Assembly: GCF_003667315.2 (NCBI RefSeq)
Contig: NZ_RCTZ02000010.1
Span: 101,830-165,829 of the forward strand
Direction: 5' to 3'
DNA from: Tropicibacter alexandrii
GTDB taxonomy: Bacteria > Pseudomonadota > Alphaproteobacteria > Rhodobacterales > Rhodobacteraceae
Length of the DNA stretch: 64,000 nucleotides
The translations under genes were made by a program, and so were the position numbers. The first letter of the stretch is position 1. The number at the start of each line of letters is the position of its first letter. Below the pieces are notes generated by a model that saw only the letters and a program-made list of their open reading frames with translations, ran no database searches and was not told the origin of the DNA. Shown in pieces: positions 10,117-19,576 of the stretch.

Positions 10117-10530
10117 TCAGCGCGTGGCCTGAATCGACCCGAGATATTCGAGGATTGCCACCAGCCTGCGCGGGGTCGGCGTCTGCTTGCCGTCGCCGCT
10201 GTCGAAGGGAATCAGGTCGCCTTCGAGCAGCGCGCCGAATTCCGGCATGCCCGGCCCGGTCATGTCCGAGCGCGCATAGCCGTCGATCAGCGACATCACT
10301 CGCGCGCGGGGGAATTCGCCCCGGTTGCGCACCTGTATCAGGGTCAAGTCCTTGGGGGGTTTGGCCATTTCCCGCGCCATCGGCCCGTTGCCCTTGGCGT
10401 TTTCGCCATGGCAGACGGCGCAATTCTCCATGAACAGCGCCTTGCCGTCCTGCGGCCCCGGCATGTCGGTGGTTGCCATGCAGGCCGTCAACAGGCCCAA
10501 GCCCGTCAGCCCGATCCAAATCGCGCGCAT
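10117..10530 (-). CDS. Lipid-anchored mono-heme cytochrome c
   Basis: Membrane-anchored c-type cytochrome of 137 residues. A type II signal peptide ends in LTAC (Cys17), and the heme site is CAVCH at residues 37-41, with a probable axial Met in GMPEFG. It follows the paralogous cytochrome at 10561 by 30 bases on the same strand and shares the CAVCHG, GNGP/GDGP and MPEFG motifs, so the pair arose by duplication. Its redox partner is not encoded nearby. Confidence 0.88.
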   Translation of the reverse strand: MRAIWIGLTGLGLLTACMATTDMPGPQDGKALFMENCAVCHGENAKGNGPMAREMAKPPKDLTLIQVRNRGEFPRARVMSLIDGYARSDMTGPGMPEFGALLEGDLIPFDSGDGKQTPTPRRLVAILEYLGSIQATR

Positions 10531-10560
10531 CGCGCCTCTCCTTCTATTGCCCGTTCGCGG

Positions 10561-11010
10561 TCAGACTTGCAGGCTCTCGACGTAAACCACAAGGTCCAGC
10601 AAGGCCTTGGGCGTCAGCGTCGTCTCGCCCGAGGGCGTCGTCCATTCGACCACCGGCCCGTCCAGCATTGGCCCGAATTCCGGCATCAAACCGCGATGAT
10701 ACTTGCCCGGATAACCAAAAATCTGGGTCATCGCGCGCTCGGCCGGGAACACGCCGCCGTTTCCTAGGCTGAGCGCCGCGAGATCCGCCGGAACAACCGG
10801 AAGCTCGGCGGCCAGCGGTCCATCGCCCCGACCCTCGGAGCCGTGACAGACGGCGCAATAGCTTTGATAGATCACCGCCCCTGCTGCTGCATCGCCCGCG
10901 CCCAGATCGCTGGGCGTCGCCTGCCTTGGCGCTTTGCCCGGTCCAACAAACAGACCGCAGCCCGCAAGGCCGACCAGCGCCGCGCCCAGAATGATCGAAT
11001 TCGCCCGCAT
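10561..11010 (-). CDS. Lipid-anchored mono-heme cytochrome c, paralogue
   Basis: Cytochrome of 149 residues with a lipobox LAGC (Cys18), a heme-binding motif CAVCH (residues 52-56) and MPEFG as likely Met ligand. The start at 11010 (MRANSIILG) has a good AGGAG nine bases upstream. First gene of a two-gene operon with the similar cytochrome at 10117-10530. Members of this family serve as electron carriers or as subunits of small dehydrogenases, but no catalytic partner is visible, so the role is undetermined. Confidence 0.87.
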   Translation of the reverse strand: MRANSIILGAALVGLAGCGLFVGPGKAPRQATPSDLGAGDAAAGAVIYQSYCAVCHGSEGRGDGPLAAELPVVPADLAALSLGNGGVFPAERAMTQIFGYPGKYHRGLMPEFGPMLDGPVVEWTTPSGETTLTPKALLDLVVYVESLQV

Positions 11011-11127
11011 CGTCCCGCTCCTTTTGCCGTCATCCTCTCTCGTCCCGTCGGGCGCCGCCTTGACCTGCGTCATCTGGACAGTCGCCCGCCACCCCGCCAT
11101 TGTGGCGACGCAAAACGGAGAGGTTTC

Positions 11128-11535
11128 ATGCTTGATCCTGCCACCGCGCAACGCCTGCTGGAAGAGAATTTCGCCCCATGGGTGCTGGATTTGCGCCCGA
11201 CTGTGACATCCATCGACGCCGCAGGCGCGGTGCTGGAAATTCCCGTCACCCCGCATATCGCCCGGGTCGGCGGCATCGTTTGCGGGCAGGCCCTTGCGAC
11301 CTTGTCGGATACCACGATGGTCTTTGCCTGCGCAGGTTTCCTGAAGGAATTCAAGCCGGTGGCCACGACCAACCTCGAAACCCGCTTCCTGTCGGCGGCG
11401 CGCGGCGAGACCATCCGCTGCACCGCGCGCATCATCAAAGGCGGGCGGGCCCTGCTGTTCGCCGAGGCCACGCTGGTGTCGCTGCCGGAGGCAAAGCCGG
11501 TTGCCAGCGCCTCGGCCACCTTCTTTCAACCTTAA
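11128..11535 (+). CDS. PaaI-family hotdog thioesterase
   Basis: Acyl-CoA thioesterase-like protein of 135 residues. The hotdog-fold pattern is visible: GGIVCGQALATLSDTTMVFACA forms the long central helix that carries the catalytic Asp (SDTTM), followed by the strands ETRFLSAARGETIRCTARII and GRALLFAEATLV. The substrate is not determinable. It lies 9 bases upstream of a DMT transporter in the same direction and is divergent from the cytochrome pair. Confidence 0.9.
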   Translation: MLDPATAQRLLEENFAPWVLDLRPTVTSIDAAGAVLEIPVTPHIARVGGIVCGQALATLSDTTMVFACAGFLKEFKPVATTNLETRFLSAARGETIRCTARIIKGGRALLFAEATLVSLPEAKPVASASATFFQP

Positions 11536-11544
11536 GGCGCGCCC

Positions 11545-11979
11545 ATGTCCCATCATACCGTGATCATGCTGCTGGCCGGGATCGGCATCCCGATCCTTGC
11601 GGCGCTCAATGCCGCGCTGGGTCAACGGCTTGGCTCGCCCACGGCAGCGGCGGTCATCCTGTTCGCGGTGGCCATGCTGGCCAGCCTCGCCTTTTGGGCG
11701 ATCCGCGGCAGCGGCGGTTTCACGAATGTCCCCGACGCGCCAAAGCACCTCTTTGCCGGGGGGCTCTTCGTGGCATTCTACGTGCTCTCCGTGACCTTCA
11801 TCGCACCCAAGATCGGCGTCGGCAATGCGGTGTTCTTCGTGCTGATCGGGCAATTGATCAGCTCGGCCGCGATCGACCATTTCGGCCTGTTCGGCGCGCG
11901 TATTTCCCCGTTGGAGACAAAACGCGCCCTCGGCATCGCGGTCATGGCGCTGGGGGTCTGGATCACCCAGCGGGCGTAG
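11545..11979 (+). CDS. DMT-superfamily transporter of the YdcZ/DUF606 type
   Basis: Inner-membrane protein of 144 residues with about five hydrophobic segments, beginning MSHHTVIMLLAGIGIPILAA and ending GIAVMALGVWITQRA, which matches the half-length DMT_YdcZ (DUF606) family. These usually act as pairs or homodimers; no second copy is nearby. The substrate is unknown. It probably shares a transcript with the thioesterase and its 3' end overlaps the convergent dehydrogenase gene by 17 bases. Confidence 0.85.
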   Translation: MSHHTVIMLLAGIGIPILAALNAALGQRLGSPTAAAVILFAVAMLASLAFWAIRGSGGFTNVPDAPKHLFAGGLFVAFYVLSVTFIAPKIGVGNAVFFVLIGQLISSAAIDHFGLFGARISPLETKRALGIAVMALGVWITQRA

Positions 11980-12946
11980 CCAGCCCCTGCACCATGTCCC
12001 ACAGCGCTTGCGGCACCTCGACCTCGGTCCGGATCACCTTGCCCTGCCCCGGCATACGGCAGCCTTCGTCCTGCGAGACCGCCTCGGCCAGAAGGCGGAG
12101 CCGGTCGTAGAACCCGGTCTCGGACGGGTGGATCAGGACAAAGGAACAGGCCAGGTCATGCGGCGCGCCTTCGGGCGTTTTCAGGGGCTTGACGTCCTTG
12201 GACAGCGTCCCGCCGCACAGGCAGGCGGCGAGGATTTCCGCCATCAGACCAAAGCCCCAGCCCTTGTAGCCGCCCGCGCTGGTCATCGACCCTTGCAGCG
12301 CCGCCTCCGGGTCGGTCGTGGGTTGGCCGTCTGCGTCCAGCGCCCAGCCTTCGGGGATCGGCTCGCCCGCGGCCTTGGCCATGGTGATCCGACCCAGCGC
12401 CACGGTGGTCGAGGACTGGTCGAACAGCATAGCAATGCCGCCCTGACCGTCGGGCACGGCAAAGCTGATCGGGTTGGTGCCGATCACCCGCGTCTTGCCA
12501 CCCGGCGCAGCGACGATGGGCGTGGCATTGGTCAGCCCCAGCCCCAGCGCACCGCCCTGCGCAATCTGTTCGGTGAACCAGCCCAGCGCGGTGCAGGTAT
12601 GCGCGTTGTAGACACCGAGACGCGCGATGCCATGGGTGCGCGCCGCCTCCAGCGCGCGGTCGAGCGCGGCGGTGAAGGCCGGTTGCGCAAAGCCATGGCC
12701 CGCATCGACGGTGATCTCTGCCGAGCGCGGGGTCTGGACATCGGGCGTCACGGTGCCGTCGACGCGGCCCGTGCGCAGCTGCAGGCAATAGCTTTCGAGA
12801 TAGTAAAGCCCGCAAATCCGGTTGTCGCGCGCCTCGGCCCAAGCGATGGCGCGGGCCATGACGCTCGCCACGCCATCGCTGGCGCCATGCGCCAGAAGCG
12901 CCTGTTTGGACATGTGCTGGATGTCGAGAACGGGGATCATGGGCAT
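11963..12946 (-). CDS. Ldh-family (malate/L-lactate/ureidoglycolate-type) dehydrogenase
   Basis: NAD(P)-dependent oxidoreductase of 327 residues in the LDH2/MDH2 family, which includes malate dehydrogenase, delta1-piperideine-2-carboxylate reductase and ureidoglycolate dehydrogenase. Visible markers are the YNAHTCTALGWFTEQIAQGG block with a catalytic His, GTNPISFAVP and SAGGYKGWGFGLMAEILA. Which 2-oxo or 2-hydroxy acid it uses cannot be told. The start at 12946 (MPMIPVLDI) fits the family; the SD is weak, and the second ATG at 12940 is an alternative. Convergent with the DMT transporter. Confidence 0.88.
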   Translation of the reverse strand: MPMIPVLDIQHMSKQALLAHGASDGVASVMARAIAWAEARDNRICGLYYLESYCLQLRTGRVDGTVTPDVQTPRSAEITVDAGHGFAQPAFTAALDRALEAARTHGIARLGVYNAHTCTALGWFTEQIAQGGALGLGLTNATPIVAAPGGKTRVIGTNPISFAVPDGQGGIAMLFDQSSTTVALGRITMAKAAGEPIPEGWALDADGQPTTDPEAALQGSMTSAGGYKGWGFGLMAEILAACLCGGTLSKDVKPLKTPEGAPHDLACSFVLIHPSETGFYDRLRLLAEAVSQDEGCRMPGQGKVIRTEVEVPQALWDMVQGLATPAG

Positions 12947-13021
12947 CGGCAGGCTCCGGTAAGGTGGACCGACCCTAGGGTCAGGGTGCCCCACCGCGCA
13001 AGCCATTCGTCCGATATGGTG

Positions 13022-13053
13022 AAAGGACCCGGTCGCGCTGCGGCGCCGGGTCC
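13022..13053 (-). terminator. Terminator hairpin downstream of the RTX gene
   Basis: GGACCCGG (13025-13032) pairs with CCGGGTCC (13046-13053); on the minus strand the stem is followed by TTTC. It sits 25 bases beyond the RTX stop codon and separates that gene from the dehydrogenase downstream. The T tract is short, so efficiency is uncertain. Confidence 0.5.
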
Positions 13054-13077
13054 CGGTTCACGTGGCAAGCGGGCCGG

Positions 13078-14241
13078 TCAGGTCGGGGACGCGCTGTTGT
13101 CGAGGAACACGATCGCGTCGTCCGCCAGCACTTCGGTCAGGCCGTCCAGCGTGATCTGGTCGCCGGTCGACAGGGTGATGGACAGGCCCGTCGCGGTGAC
13201 GTTCTGCAAGGTGACCGAGGGCTCCGGGCCGCCATCGTATGGCACGACGAGCAGGTCCTCGGTCGGGTTGAAATCCGTTACCGTCATGGAACCCAGCGTA
13301 TAGAAGGTATCCGCGCCTGTCCCGCCGGTCCCGGTGTCGTTGTCGTCGAGGAAGATGGCATCGTCGCCATCGCCACCGTCGAGGCTGTCAGGGGCCGTGC
13401 CGGGCGCTTCCGGGGCGGACCCGTACAGCGTGTCATTGCCCGCGCCACCGGTCACGGTGTCGGCCCCGTCACCACCCAGAAGCGTGTCATTGCCCGCACC
13501 GCCATCGATCAGGTCGTCGCCCAGACCGCCGGACAGGGCGTCATCGCCCAAGCCACCATCCAGCGTGTCATTGCCGCTGCCGCCGATCAGCGTATCCGCG
13601 TCATCGCCGCCATCGAGCGAGTCGTTGCCAAGCCCGCCATCGATCACGTCCAGCCCGGCCAATCCGAGCAAGATGTCATTGGCGTCGGTCCCGGTCAGGC
13701 TGTCATCCCCATCCGTCCCGCTGGTGGTATCGGTGCCTTCACCGCCGGTGGTGGTGTCAGTGCCTTCGCCACCCGTGGTGGTGTCGGTGCCCTCGCCGCC
13801 GGTCGTGGTGTCGGTGCCCTCGCCGCCGGTCGTGGTGTCAGTGCCCTCGCCGCCGGTCGTGGTGTCGGTGCCCTCGCCACCTGTGGTGGTATCGGTGCCC
13901 TCACCGCCGGTCGTGGTGTCGGTGCCTTCGCCCCCTGTGGTGGTGTCAGTGCCCTCGCCGCCCGTGGTGGTGTCAGTGCCCTCGCCGCCCGTGGTGGTGT
14001 CGGTGCCCTCACCGCCCGTGGTGGTGTCGGTGCCCTCGACGCCGGTGATCGTGTCGGCCTCGTCATCCGGGGCACCCGACCCGTTTGAGCCGCCCAGATC
14101 GGCGAAAAAGTCGTCGAGGTCACTTCCCTGCGTCGTGTCCTCGCCCGGGGTATCGTCGAGGTCCTCGTCGCTCTCACCGCCGCTCATGCCGGCCGCCGCC
14201 ATCGGCACCAATGCAAAAGCCAAAATCCACAATTCCAACAT
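13078..14241 (-). CDS. RTX-type calcium-binding repeat protein with a 9-residue repeat domain
   Basis: Secreted or surface protein of 387 residues. An N-terminal hydrophobic stretch ([17 protein letters not shown]) is followed by an acidic linker rich in Asp/Glu, then 12 copies of a 9-residue unit EGTDTTTGG (residues about 65-175), then about ten RTX nonapeptides of the GGxGxDxLx type (such as [11 protein letters not shown]) that bind calcium, and a C-terminal beta domain. RTX proteins are normally exported by type I systems; no ABC/HlyD pair is adjacent, but a TolC gene lies at 26506. The ATG at 14241 has a GAGGTG upstream. Function unknown; a structural or biofilm role is inference. Confidence 0.88.
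   Translation of the reverse strand: MLELWILAFALVPMAAAGMSGGESDEDLDDTPGEDTTQGSDLDDFFADLGGSNGSGAPDDEADTITGVEGTDTTTGGEGTDTTTGGEGTDTTTGGEGTDTTTGGEGTDTTTGGEGTDTTTGGEGTDTTTGGEGTDTTTGGEGTDTTTGGEGTDTTTGGEGTDTTTGGEGTDTTSGTDGDDSLTGTDANDILLGLAGLDVIDGGLGNDSLDGGDDADTLIGGSGNDTLDGGLGDDALSGGLGDDLIDGGAGNDTLLGGDGADTVTGGAGNDTLYGSAPEAPGTAPDSLDGGDGDDAIFLDDNDTGTGGTGADTFYTLGSMTVTDFNPTEDLLVVPYDGGPEPSVTLQNVTATGLSITLSTGDQITLDGLTEVLADDAIVFLDNSASPT
13722..14045. repeat. 12-copy 27-base minisatellite in the RTX gene
   Basis: Twelve tandem 27-base units encode EGTDTTTGG on the minus strand. Units differ at synonymous sites (TCG/TCA, GCC/ACC, TGGTG/TCGTG), so the protein repeat is more uniform than the DNA, which indicates selection on the protein or old expansion. 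Copy-number change in whole units would keep the frame. Confidence 0.9.
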
Positions 14242-14331
14242 GCCACACCTCGAAAGTCTGCTTTCGTAACGAATACACGCCAAAATTGTCGAGAATCGGG
14301 CGTGGACGTGGCCCGGAACGGGCAATCAAGG

Positions 14332-15015
14332 TTAATGCGGCCTTAAATGCCCTGCATCGAGGCGGAACCTGCGATCCATGCGCGAGGCCAGTTCGAGGTT
14401 GTGCGTCGCGATCAGCGCCGCCAGCCCGGTTTCGCGGACCAGCTTCATCAGCGCGTCGAACACCAGATCCGAGGTTTCCGGGTCGAGATTGCCGGTGGGT
14501 TCATCGGCCAGTAGCAGCTTGGGCGCGTTGGCCATGGCCCGGCAAAAGGCGACGCGCTGCTGTTCGCCGCCCGACAGGGCCGCCGGGCGGTGGCTGGCGC
14601 GGGGCGCGATGCCCACGCTGTCGAGCAGCATCTGCGCGCGGGCCTCGGCCTCGGCCCGCGGGGTGCCGTTGGCCAGCTGCGGCAGGACGATGTTTTCCAG
14701 CGCCGAGAATTCCGGCAGCAGGTGGTGGAACTGGTAGACGAAGCCCAGACTGTCGCGCCGCACCGCCGTGCGCCGCCTGTCGGAGCGGCCATGCATGGTC
14801 TCGCCGCCGATCCAGACCTCGCCCGCATCCGGCGTGTCGAGCAGCCCGGCAATGTGCAACAGCGTCGACTTGCCCGCGCCCGAGGGCGCGACCAGCGCCA
14901 CCACCTCGCCGCGCTTCAGGGTCAGGTCGACACCGCGCAGCACGTGGACCTCGCCGGGCTTGCCCCGGTTATAGGCCTTTTCGATGCCGGTCAGTTGCAG
15001 GACTTCATCATACAT
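14332..15015 (-). CDS. lolD: Lipoprotein-releasing system ATP-binding protein LolD
   Basis: ATPase of the LolCDE complex, which releases lipoproteins from the inner membrane to LolA. The 227-residue protein has Walker A (APSGAGKST), signature LSGGEQQR, Walker B LLLADEP and the switch His in ATHN. The ATG at 15015 (MYDEVLQL) was preferred to the GTG at 15042 because a GGAG precedes it with an 8-base spacer. It starts 23 bases after the permease gene, forming a lolC-lolD operon. Confidence 0.95.
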   Translation of the reverse strand: MYDEVLQLTGIEKAYNRGKPGEVHVLRGVDLTLKRGEVVALVAPSGAGKSTLLHIAGLLDTPDAGEVWIGGETMHGRSDRRRTAVRRDSLGFVYQFHHLLPEFSALENIVLPQLANGTPRAEAEARAQMLLDSVGIAPRASHRPAALSGGEQQRVAFCRAMANAPKLLLADEPTGNLDPETSDLVFDALMKLVRETGLAALIATHNLELASRMDRRFRLDAGHLRPH

Positions 15016-15038
15016 CACGGGCGCTCCACGACCGGGGA

Positions 15039-16325
15039 TCACTCATATCTCAGGGCTTCGACCGGGTTCATCCGCGCCGCGCGCCGCGCCGGGAAGATCG
15101 TCACGACAAAGGCCAGCCCCAGCGACAGCGACACAGCCGAGATCACGTCGCCCAATTGCAGTTTCGCCGGCAGCGCGTAGATGTTGCGGATTTCCGGGTC
15201 CCAGACACCGCCCCCCGCGAACCAGTTCACCACCTGAAAGATCGTGTCGATATAGATCGCACCAAGACAGCCAAGCGTGACGCCCACGATCGTGCCGATC
15301 ACCCCGGTGATCGATCCGCAAATGAAGAAAACGCGCATCACCGAGCCCTCGGTCAGGCCCATGGTGCGCAGGATGCCAATATCGCGGCCCTTGTTCTTGA
15401 CCAGCATGATCAGGCCAGAGACGATGTTCATCGTCGCGATCAGCACCAGCACCGACAGGATGACGAACATCACGTTGTCTTCCATCTGGAGCGCCCGCAG
15501 AAAGCCGCCCGCGCTGTCCTGCCATGTCCAGACCAGCGCCCCCGGCCCCGCCGCCTGCGCGATCGGCATGGTAAAGCGTTCGACCTCTTCGGGATCGCTG
15601 ACCAGCACTTCGAGCTCGTCTGCCACGCCTTCGCGGTTGAAATACAGCTGCGCCTCGGCGAAGGGCATGTAGATGCGGGTCTTGTCGATGTCATAGCGCC
15701 CGGCGGAAAAGATCCACGTGACCTCGTAGCTTTTCACCCGTGGCGAGACGCCGAAGGCGGTCTTGACCCCGTTGGGCGAGATCAGCTTGACCTTGTCTCC
15801 AAGGCCCACGCCCAAAGTCTGCGCGACACCGGTTCCGATGGCGATGCCCTCGTCGAAACGGTCCAGATCGCCGCGCCCGGTCTCTGCATCGACGATGCGC
15901 GGCAGGCCCGACAGGTCCTCGCGCGTGATGCCGAACACCTCGACCCCGGAATTGTAGTTCCCGGCGGTGGCCATGACCTGCCCTTTGACCAGCGGCGCGA
16001 CGCGGGTCACGCCCTCGATCTCGCGGACGCGCTCTGCCATGGACTGGTATTCCGGCAGGGTCCGCACCATCTGCCCGGCCTCGTTTTCATGCGCGACATG
16101 GTAGACGGTGACATGCGCGTTGGCGCCAAGGATCGTATCCACGAATTCCACCCGGAAGCCGGTGCGCACCGCCAGCGTCAGGATCAGCGCGGCCACGGCC
16201 AGCGTGATGCCGATCAGGCTGATCCATGTCATGACGGACACGCCGCCCTCGGCCCGCTTGGCGCGCAAATAGCGCCATGCGATCATCCACTCGAACGGGG
16301 CAAAAGGAGGGGTCGACTTGGCCAT
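15039..16325 (-). CDS. lolC: Lipoprotein-releasing system permease LolC/LolE
   Basis: Inner-membrane permease of 428 residues. The N-terminal segment after [13 protein letters not shown] is a membrane span ([19 protein letters not shown]), followed by a large periplasmic MacB-like domain and three C-terminal spans ([54 protein letters not shown]). Alphaproteobacteria usually have a single LolF-type permease instead of separate C and E, and only one is seen here, so a homodimer with LolD is likely. The start at 16325 ([10 protein letters not shown]) fits the family. Confidence 0.94.
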   Translation of the reverse strand: MAKSTPPFAPFEWMIAWRYLRAKRAEGGVSVMTWISLIGITLAVAALILTLAVRTGFRVEFVDTILGANAHVTVYHVAHENEAGQMVRTLPEYQSMAERVREIEGVTRVAPLVKGQVMATAGNYNSGVEVFGITREDLSGLPRIVDAETGRGDLDRFDEGIAIGTGVAQTLGVGLGDKVKLISPNGVKTAFGVSPRVKSYEVTWIFSAGRYDIDKTRIYMPFAEAQLYFNREGVADELEVLVSDPEEVERFTMPIAQAAGPGALVWTWQDSAGGFLRALQMEDNVMFVILSVLVLIATMNIVSGLIMLVKNKGRDIGILRTMGLTEGSVMRVFFICGSITGVIGTIVGVTLGCLGAIYIDTIFQVVNWFAGGGVWDPEIRNIYALPAKLQLGDVISAVSLSLGLAFVVTIFPARRAARMNPVEALRYE

Positions 16326-16469
16326 TGCTGCTCTGGTCCGGGTTATTGTCGCGCGAAACTGGCCTTTTGGGGGGGCGGGGTCAAGCGCTGGCCCCCGTGA
16401 CAGCGGCAATAATGAGCCAAACGTGACGAGACGTGTTTGCGCGCGCCTGCGTCAGTGCCATGATGGGGC

Positions 16470-16799
16470 ATGGCAAATTGGACCCGACTCACAGAGGCAC
16501 AGATCCGCAAGGCCGAGCGCGAAGGCCAGTTGCGCAACCTTGCCGGTGAAGGCAAGCCGCTGCCGGATCGCCCCGGCGATGCGCTGGTCGATCCCGGTGA
16601 CGCGGTCGGGTTCCGCATGATGGCCGAGGCAGGGGCGCTGCCGCAGGAAATCGCGCTCAAGGCGCAGCTGGACGAGGCGCGCGCCGCGTGGCAGGCGGCG
16701 ACCAGGGAGGACGACCGCAAACGCCTGATGGCACGACTGGCGGACCTGCAAATGCGCTATGAAATCGCCCGCGACGCACGGCGAAAATTCCTGCGCTGA
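16470..16799 (+). CDS. DUF1992 (DnaJC28-like) domain protein
   Basis: Small cytoplasmic protein of 109 residues that matches DUF1992, the conserved domain of DNAJC28-like proteins. The pattern is the N-terminal helix IRKAEREGQLRNLAGEGKPLP, an Asp/Gly-rich turn and a long charged C-terminal helix. No J domain is present. No function is established for bacterial members. It is in the same direction as the aminotransferase gene 38 bases downstream. Confidence 0.83.
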   Translation: MANWTRLTEAQIRKAEREGQLRNLAGEGKPLPDRPGDALVDPGDAVGFRMMAEAGALPQEIALKAQLDEARAAWQAATREDDRKRLMARLADLQMRYEIARDARRKFLR

Positions 16800-16837
16800 C
16801 CCTTGCGTCGCGGCGCGGTCTGGCCATAGTGCGAGCC

Positions 16838-17944
16838 ATGACCGGACCACGTTACCCCTCGCTGATCGCCTCGCTGCCCGAAACCGTGCCCTTCGTCGGG
16901 CCCGAATTGCAGGAACGCGCCATGGGCCGCCCCTTCGAGGCGCGGCTGGGGGCGAACGAGAATGTCTTTGGCCCGTCGCCCTATGCCGTGGCGGCGATGC
17001 AGGACGAGGCCGCCGAGATCTGGAAATACGGCGATCCCTCGCATCGCGATCTCAAGAACGCGGTCGCCGCACAAATGGGCGTGACGCCCGACAACGTGCT
17101 GATCGGCGAGGGCATCGACGGGCTCTTGGGCTACGCGGTGCGGCTGATGGTCGAACAGGGTGACGCGGTCGTGACCTCGGACGGGGCCTATCCGACCTTC
17201 AACTATCATGTGACGGGTTTTGGTGGCGCCCTGCACAAGGTCCCCTATCGGGAAGATGCAGAGGACCTGCCCGCGCTGATCGCCAAGGCGGCAGAGGTCG
17301 ACGCCAAGATCGTCTACTTTGCCAATCCCGACAATCCGATGGGCAGCTGGACCTCCGGCGCCGATATCGCAAAGGCGCTCGACACCCTGCCCGAGGGCTG
17401 CGTGCTGTTGCTGGACGAGGCCTATATCGAGTTCGCCCCACAGGGCACCGCCCCAGAGATCGACCCCGAGGACCCGCGCGTCCTGCGGTTTCGCACCTTT
17501 TCCAAGGCTTATGGCATGGCGGGGGCGCGGGTTGGCTACGTCACCGGCTGCAAGGCGACGATCAAGGCCTTTGACAAGATCCGCAACCATTTCGGTATGA
17601 ACCGCATCGGCATGGCTGGCGCGCTGGCGGCGCTGACCGATACCGGGTGGCTCGAAGAGGTGATCCGGCTGGTCGACGCCTCGCGCCGCGAGATTGGCCG
17701 CATCGCCGAGGCGAACGGGCTGAAGGCCCTGCCCTCGGCCACCAATTTCGTCGCGGTCGATTGTGGGCGGGATGGCGATTTCGCGCGCAAGGTGCTGGCC
17801 GCGCTGATCGAAGAGGGTGTCTTTGTCCGGATGCCCTTTGTCGCGCCGCAGGATCGCTGCATCCGCATCAGCGCCGGTCGGCCCGAGGACATGGCCGTGC
17901 TGGCCCGCGCCCTGCCCCGGGCACTGGCGAAGGCGCGCGGATAA
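16838..17944 (+). CDS. HisC-like PLP aminotransferase (class I/II)
   Basis: Pyridoxal-phosphate aminotransferase of 368 residues with the layout of histidinol-phosphate aminotransferase. Visible are the substrate arm at EARLGANENVFGPSP, the cofactor-binding LLDEAYIEF and the Schiff-base lysine in FSKAYGMAGARVG (Lys223). True HisC usually sits in a his or aro operon; this one is isolated, so an aromatic or broad-specificity transaminase is equally possible. The ATG at 16838 was chosen over the GTG nine bases upstream. Confidence 0.88.
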   Translation: MTGPRYPSLIASLPETVPFVGPELQERAMGRPFEARLGANENVFGPSPYAVAAMQDEAAEIWKYGDPSHRDLKNAVAAQMGVTPDNVLIGEGIDGLLGYAVRLMVEQGDAVVTSDGAYPTFNYHVTGFGGALHKVPYREDAEDLPALIAKAAEVDAKIVYFANPDNPMGSWTSGADIAKALDTLPEGCVLLLDEAYIEFAPQGTAPEIDPEDPRVLRFRTFSKAYGMAGARVGYVTGCKATIKAFDKIRNHFGMNRIGMAGALAALTDTGWLEEVIRLVDASRREIGRIAEANGLKALPSATNFVAVDCGRDGDFARKVLAALIEEGVFVRMPFVAPQDRCIRISAGRPEDMAVLARALPRALAKARG

Positions 17945-18047
17945 ACAGGCGAAATTAACCTCGAATTCAGCGATTTGCCTCACGCTCTCGTGACGCAAGC
18001 CGTTGTGGTGCTATGGTTAACATACCCACAGACGGACGGAGTTGCTG

Positions 18048-18290
18048 ATGAAGTCGCATCCGAAAGCGGTCAAGAATTACGTGACGGCCAATCTGGTGAT
18101 GGCCCTCGCCAACCTGTCTTGGATTTTCGTCGCCCTGTGGATGGCATGGGGCATCGGGGCCGTGCTTGTGCTGGCCGCCGCGCTGAACCATGCGATCAAC
18201 CGTCTGGCCGTGATCCGAAGGCAGCGCGCGATCGCCTCGACCGCGCGCGGCAAACCACCTAGCCGGCCATCACCTCGGCAGCACGGGTGA
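18048..18290 (+). CDS. Small membrane protein, hypothetical
   Basis: An 80-residue protein with one or two hydrophobic segments (LVMALANLSWIFVALWMAW and GIGAVLVLAAALNHAINR) and a basic C-terminal tail. The ATG at 18048 has GGAG 7-10 bases upstream. Its last 32 bases overlap the convergent aminotransferase gene. It is not recognisable as a named family; the hydrophobicity pattern and SD argue that it is real. Confidence 0.6.
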   Translation: MKSHPKAVKNYVTANLVMALANLSWIFVALWMAWGIGAVLVLAAALNHAINRLAVIRRQRAIASTARGKPPSRPSPRQHG

Positions 18291-19452
18291 CACCACCGGG
18301 CTTGTGCGCGATGTTCAGCGCCTTGAGGCCCGCCTCGACGCTGCCCAGAAGGCCCAGCATCATGTGACCGTTCACATGGCCCATATGGCCAAAGCGGAAC
18401 CGCCCCGACGCGGTCGGGTCCTCGGGCGTCTCGGCCCCCAGACCGATGCCCAGCGTCACACCGGCAGCGTCCTGCAACCACGCGCGCAGGCGGTCGCCAT
18501 CGGGCGGGTTGAGCCCCGCCGCCGTGACCGCGTGGCTGCGATGCGCGGGGTCGGCCACGTTCAGGCGGAACGCGCCGTGTTCGCCCCAATGCTCGACCGC
18601 GCCCCACAACATCTGGGCAAGCCGGGCGTGACGCGCCCAGATCGCCTCGATGCCTTCCTTGCGGATCATGTCGAGGGCTGCGCGCAAGCCATACAGGTGA
18701 TGCGTCGGCGCGGTGCCGCCGAAATACTGGTAGAACATGCCCGGCTCGGCGCGCGGCGTCCAATCCCAGTAGAAGGACACTTGCGAAACCTCGGCCCGCC
18801 GCGCCTTGGCCCGGTCGTTGAAAAAGACGAAGGCCATGCCCGGCGGCACCATCAGCCCCTTTTGGCTGGCGGCGATCATCACGTCCGCGCCCCATGCATC
18901 CATCTCGAACCGGTCAACGCCAAGCGAGGCGATGCAGTCGACCATCAACAGCGCTGGGTGCCCTTCTTCGTCGATGACCCGACGCAGGGCCGCGATGTCC
19001 GAGCGCACCGAGGACGAGGTATCGACATGCACCGCCAGCACCGCCTTGATCCGCCCGCCCGTGTCGGCCCGGAGCGCCGCGCGCACCCGGTCCGGATCGA
19101 TCGGCGTCTGGCGGCCATGCTCGACGATCTCGGTCTCCAGCCCGATCGAGCGGGCGGTTTCCGCCCAGCCATGGCCAAAGCGCCCGGTGGTCGGCACCAA
19201 CACAGTGTCGCCGATATCGGTGACGTTCTGCAAGGACGCCTCCCACACCGCATGACCATTGGCGATATACATCGCCACATAGCCCTCGGTCTGCGCCACG
19301 TATTTCAGGTCGGGCACGAGCGTCGCGACCATGCCGTGCAACTCGCCATCATAGATGTCGGGCGCGGGGCGGTGCATCGCCTGCAACACGCGGTCCGGCA
19401 TGATCGACGGGCCAGGGATGGCGATGTGCTGGCGACCGGTGGCAAGGGTCAT
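18259..19452 (-). CDS. Class V aminotransferase, serine/alanine-glyoxylate type
   Basis: PLP enzyme of 397 residues of the alanine-glyoxylate/serine-glyoxylate aminotransferase family, which moves an amino group to glyoxylate in photorespiratory or serine-cycle metabolism. Visible are the N-terminal IPGPSIMPDRVLQAM block, the cofactor Asp in LLMVDCIASLG and the Schiff-base Lys198 in IAASQKGLM. Substrate specificity is not readable. No glycine or glyoxylate genes are adjacent. A stretch of this gene overlaps the small membrane protein at its 3' end. Confidence 0.9.
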   Translation of the reverse strand: MTLATGRQHIAIPGPSIMPDRVLQAMHRPAPDIYDGELHGMVATLVPDLKYVAQTEGYVAMYIANGHAVWEASLQNVTDIGDTVLVPTTGRFGHGWAETARSIGLETEIVEHGRQTPIDPDRVRAALRADTGGRIKAVLAVHVDTSSSVRSDIAALRRVIDEEGHPALLMVDCIASLGVDRFEMDAWGADVMIAASQKGLMVPPGMAFVFFNDRAKARRAEVSQVSFYWDWTPRAEPGMFYQYFGGTAPTHHLYGLRAALDMIRKEGIEAIWARHARLAQMLWGAVEHWGEHGAFRLNVADPAHRSHAVTAAGLNPPDGDRLRAWLQDAAGVTLGIGLGAETPEDPTASGRFRFGHMGHVNGHMMLGLLGSVEAGLKALNIAHKPGGVTRAAEVMAG

Positions 19453-19576
19453 GCTGGGCTCCTACATATGTGACGGCGCGACATTAGCCCCTTTGACCGC
19501 ATGGTCAATTCCCCCTGCGCTGGACAGCGCACGCCGGGGCGCGTAAACCCCGCCCCTGACGCTTTTGGATACGGAT

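Noticed and set aside
13722..14045. CRISPR-like regular repeat
   Set aside because: Units are contiguous 27-base codon repeats without spacers and encode a protein repeat.
13334..14269. Plus-strand Ser/Pro/Val repeat protein
   Set aside because: It is the antisense translation of the EGTDTTTGG repeats in the RTX gene.
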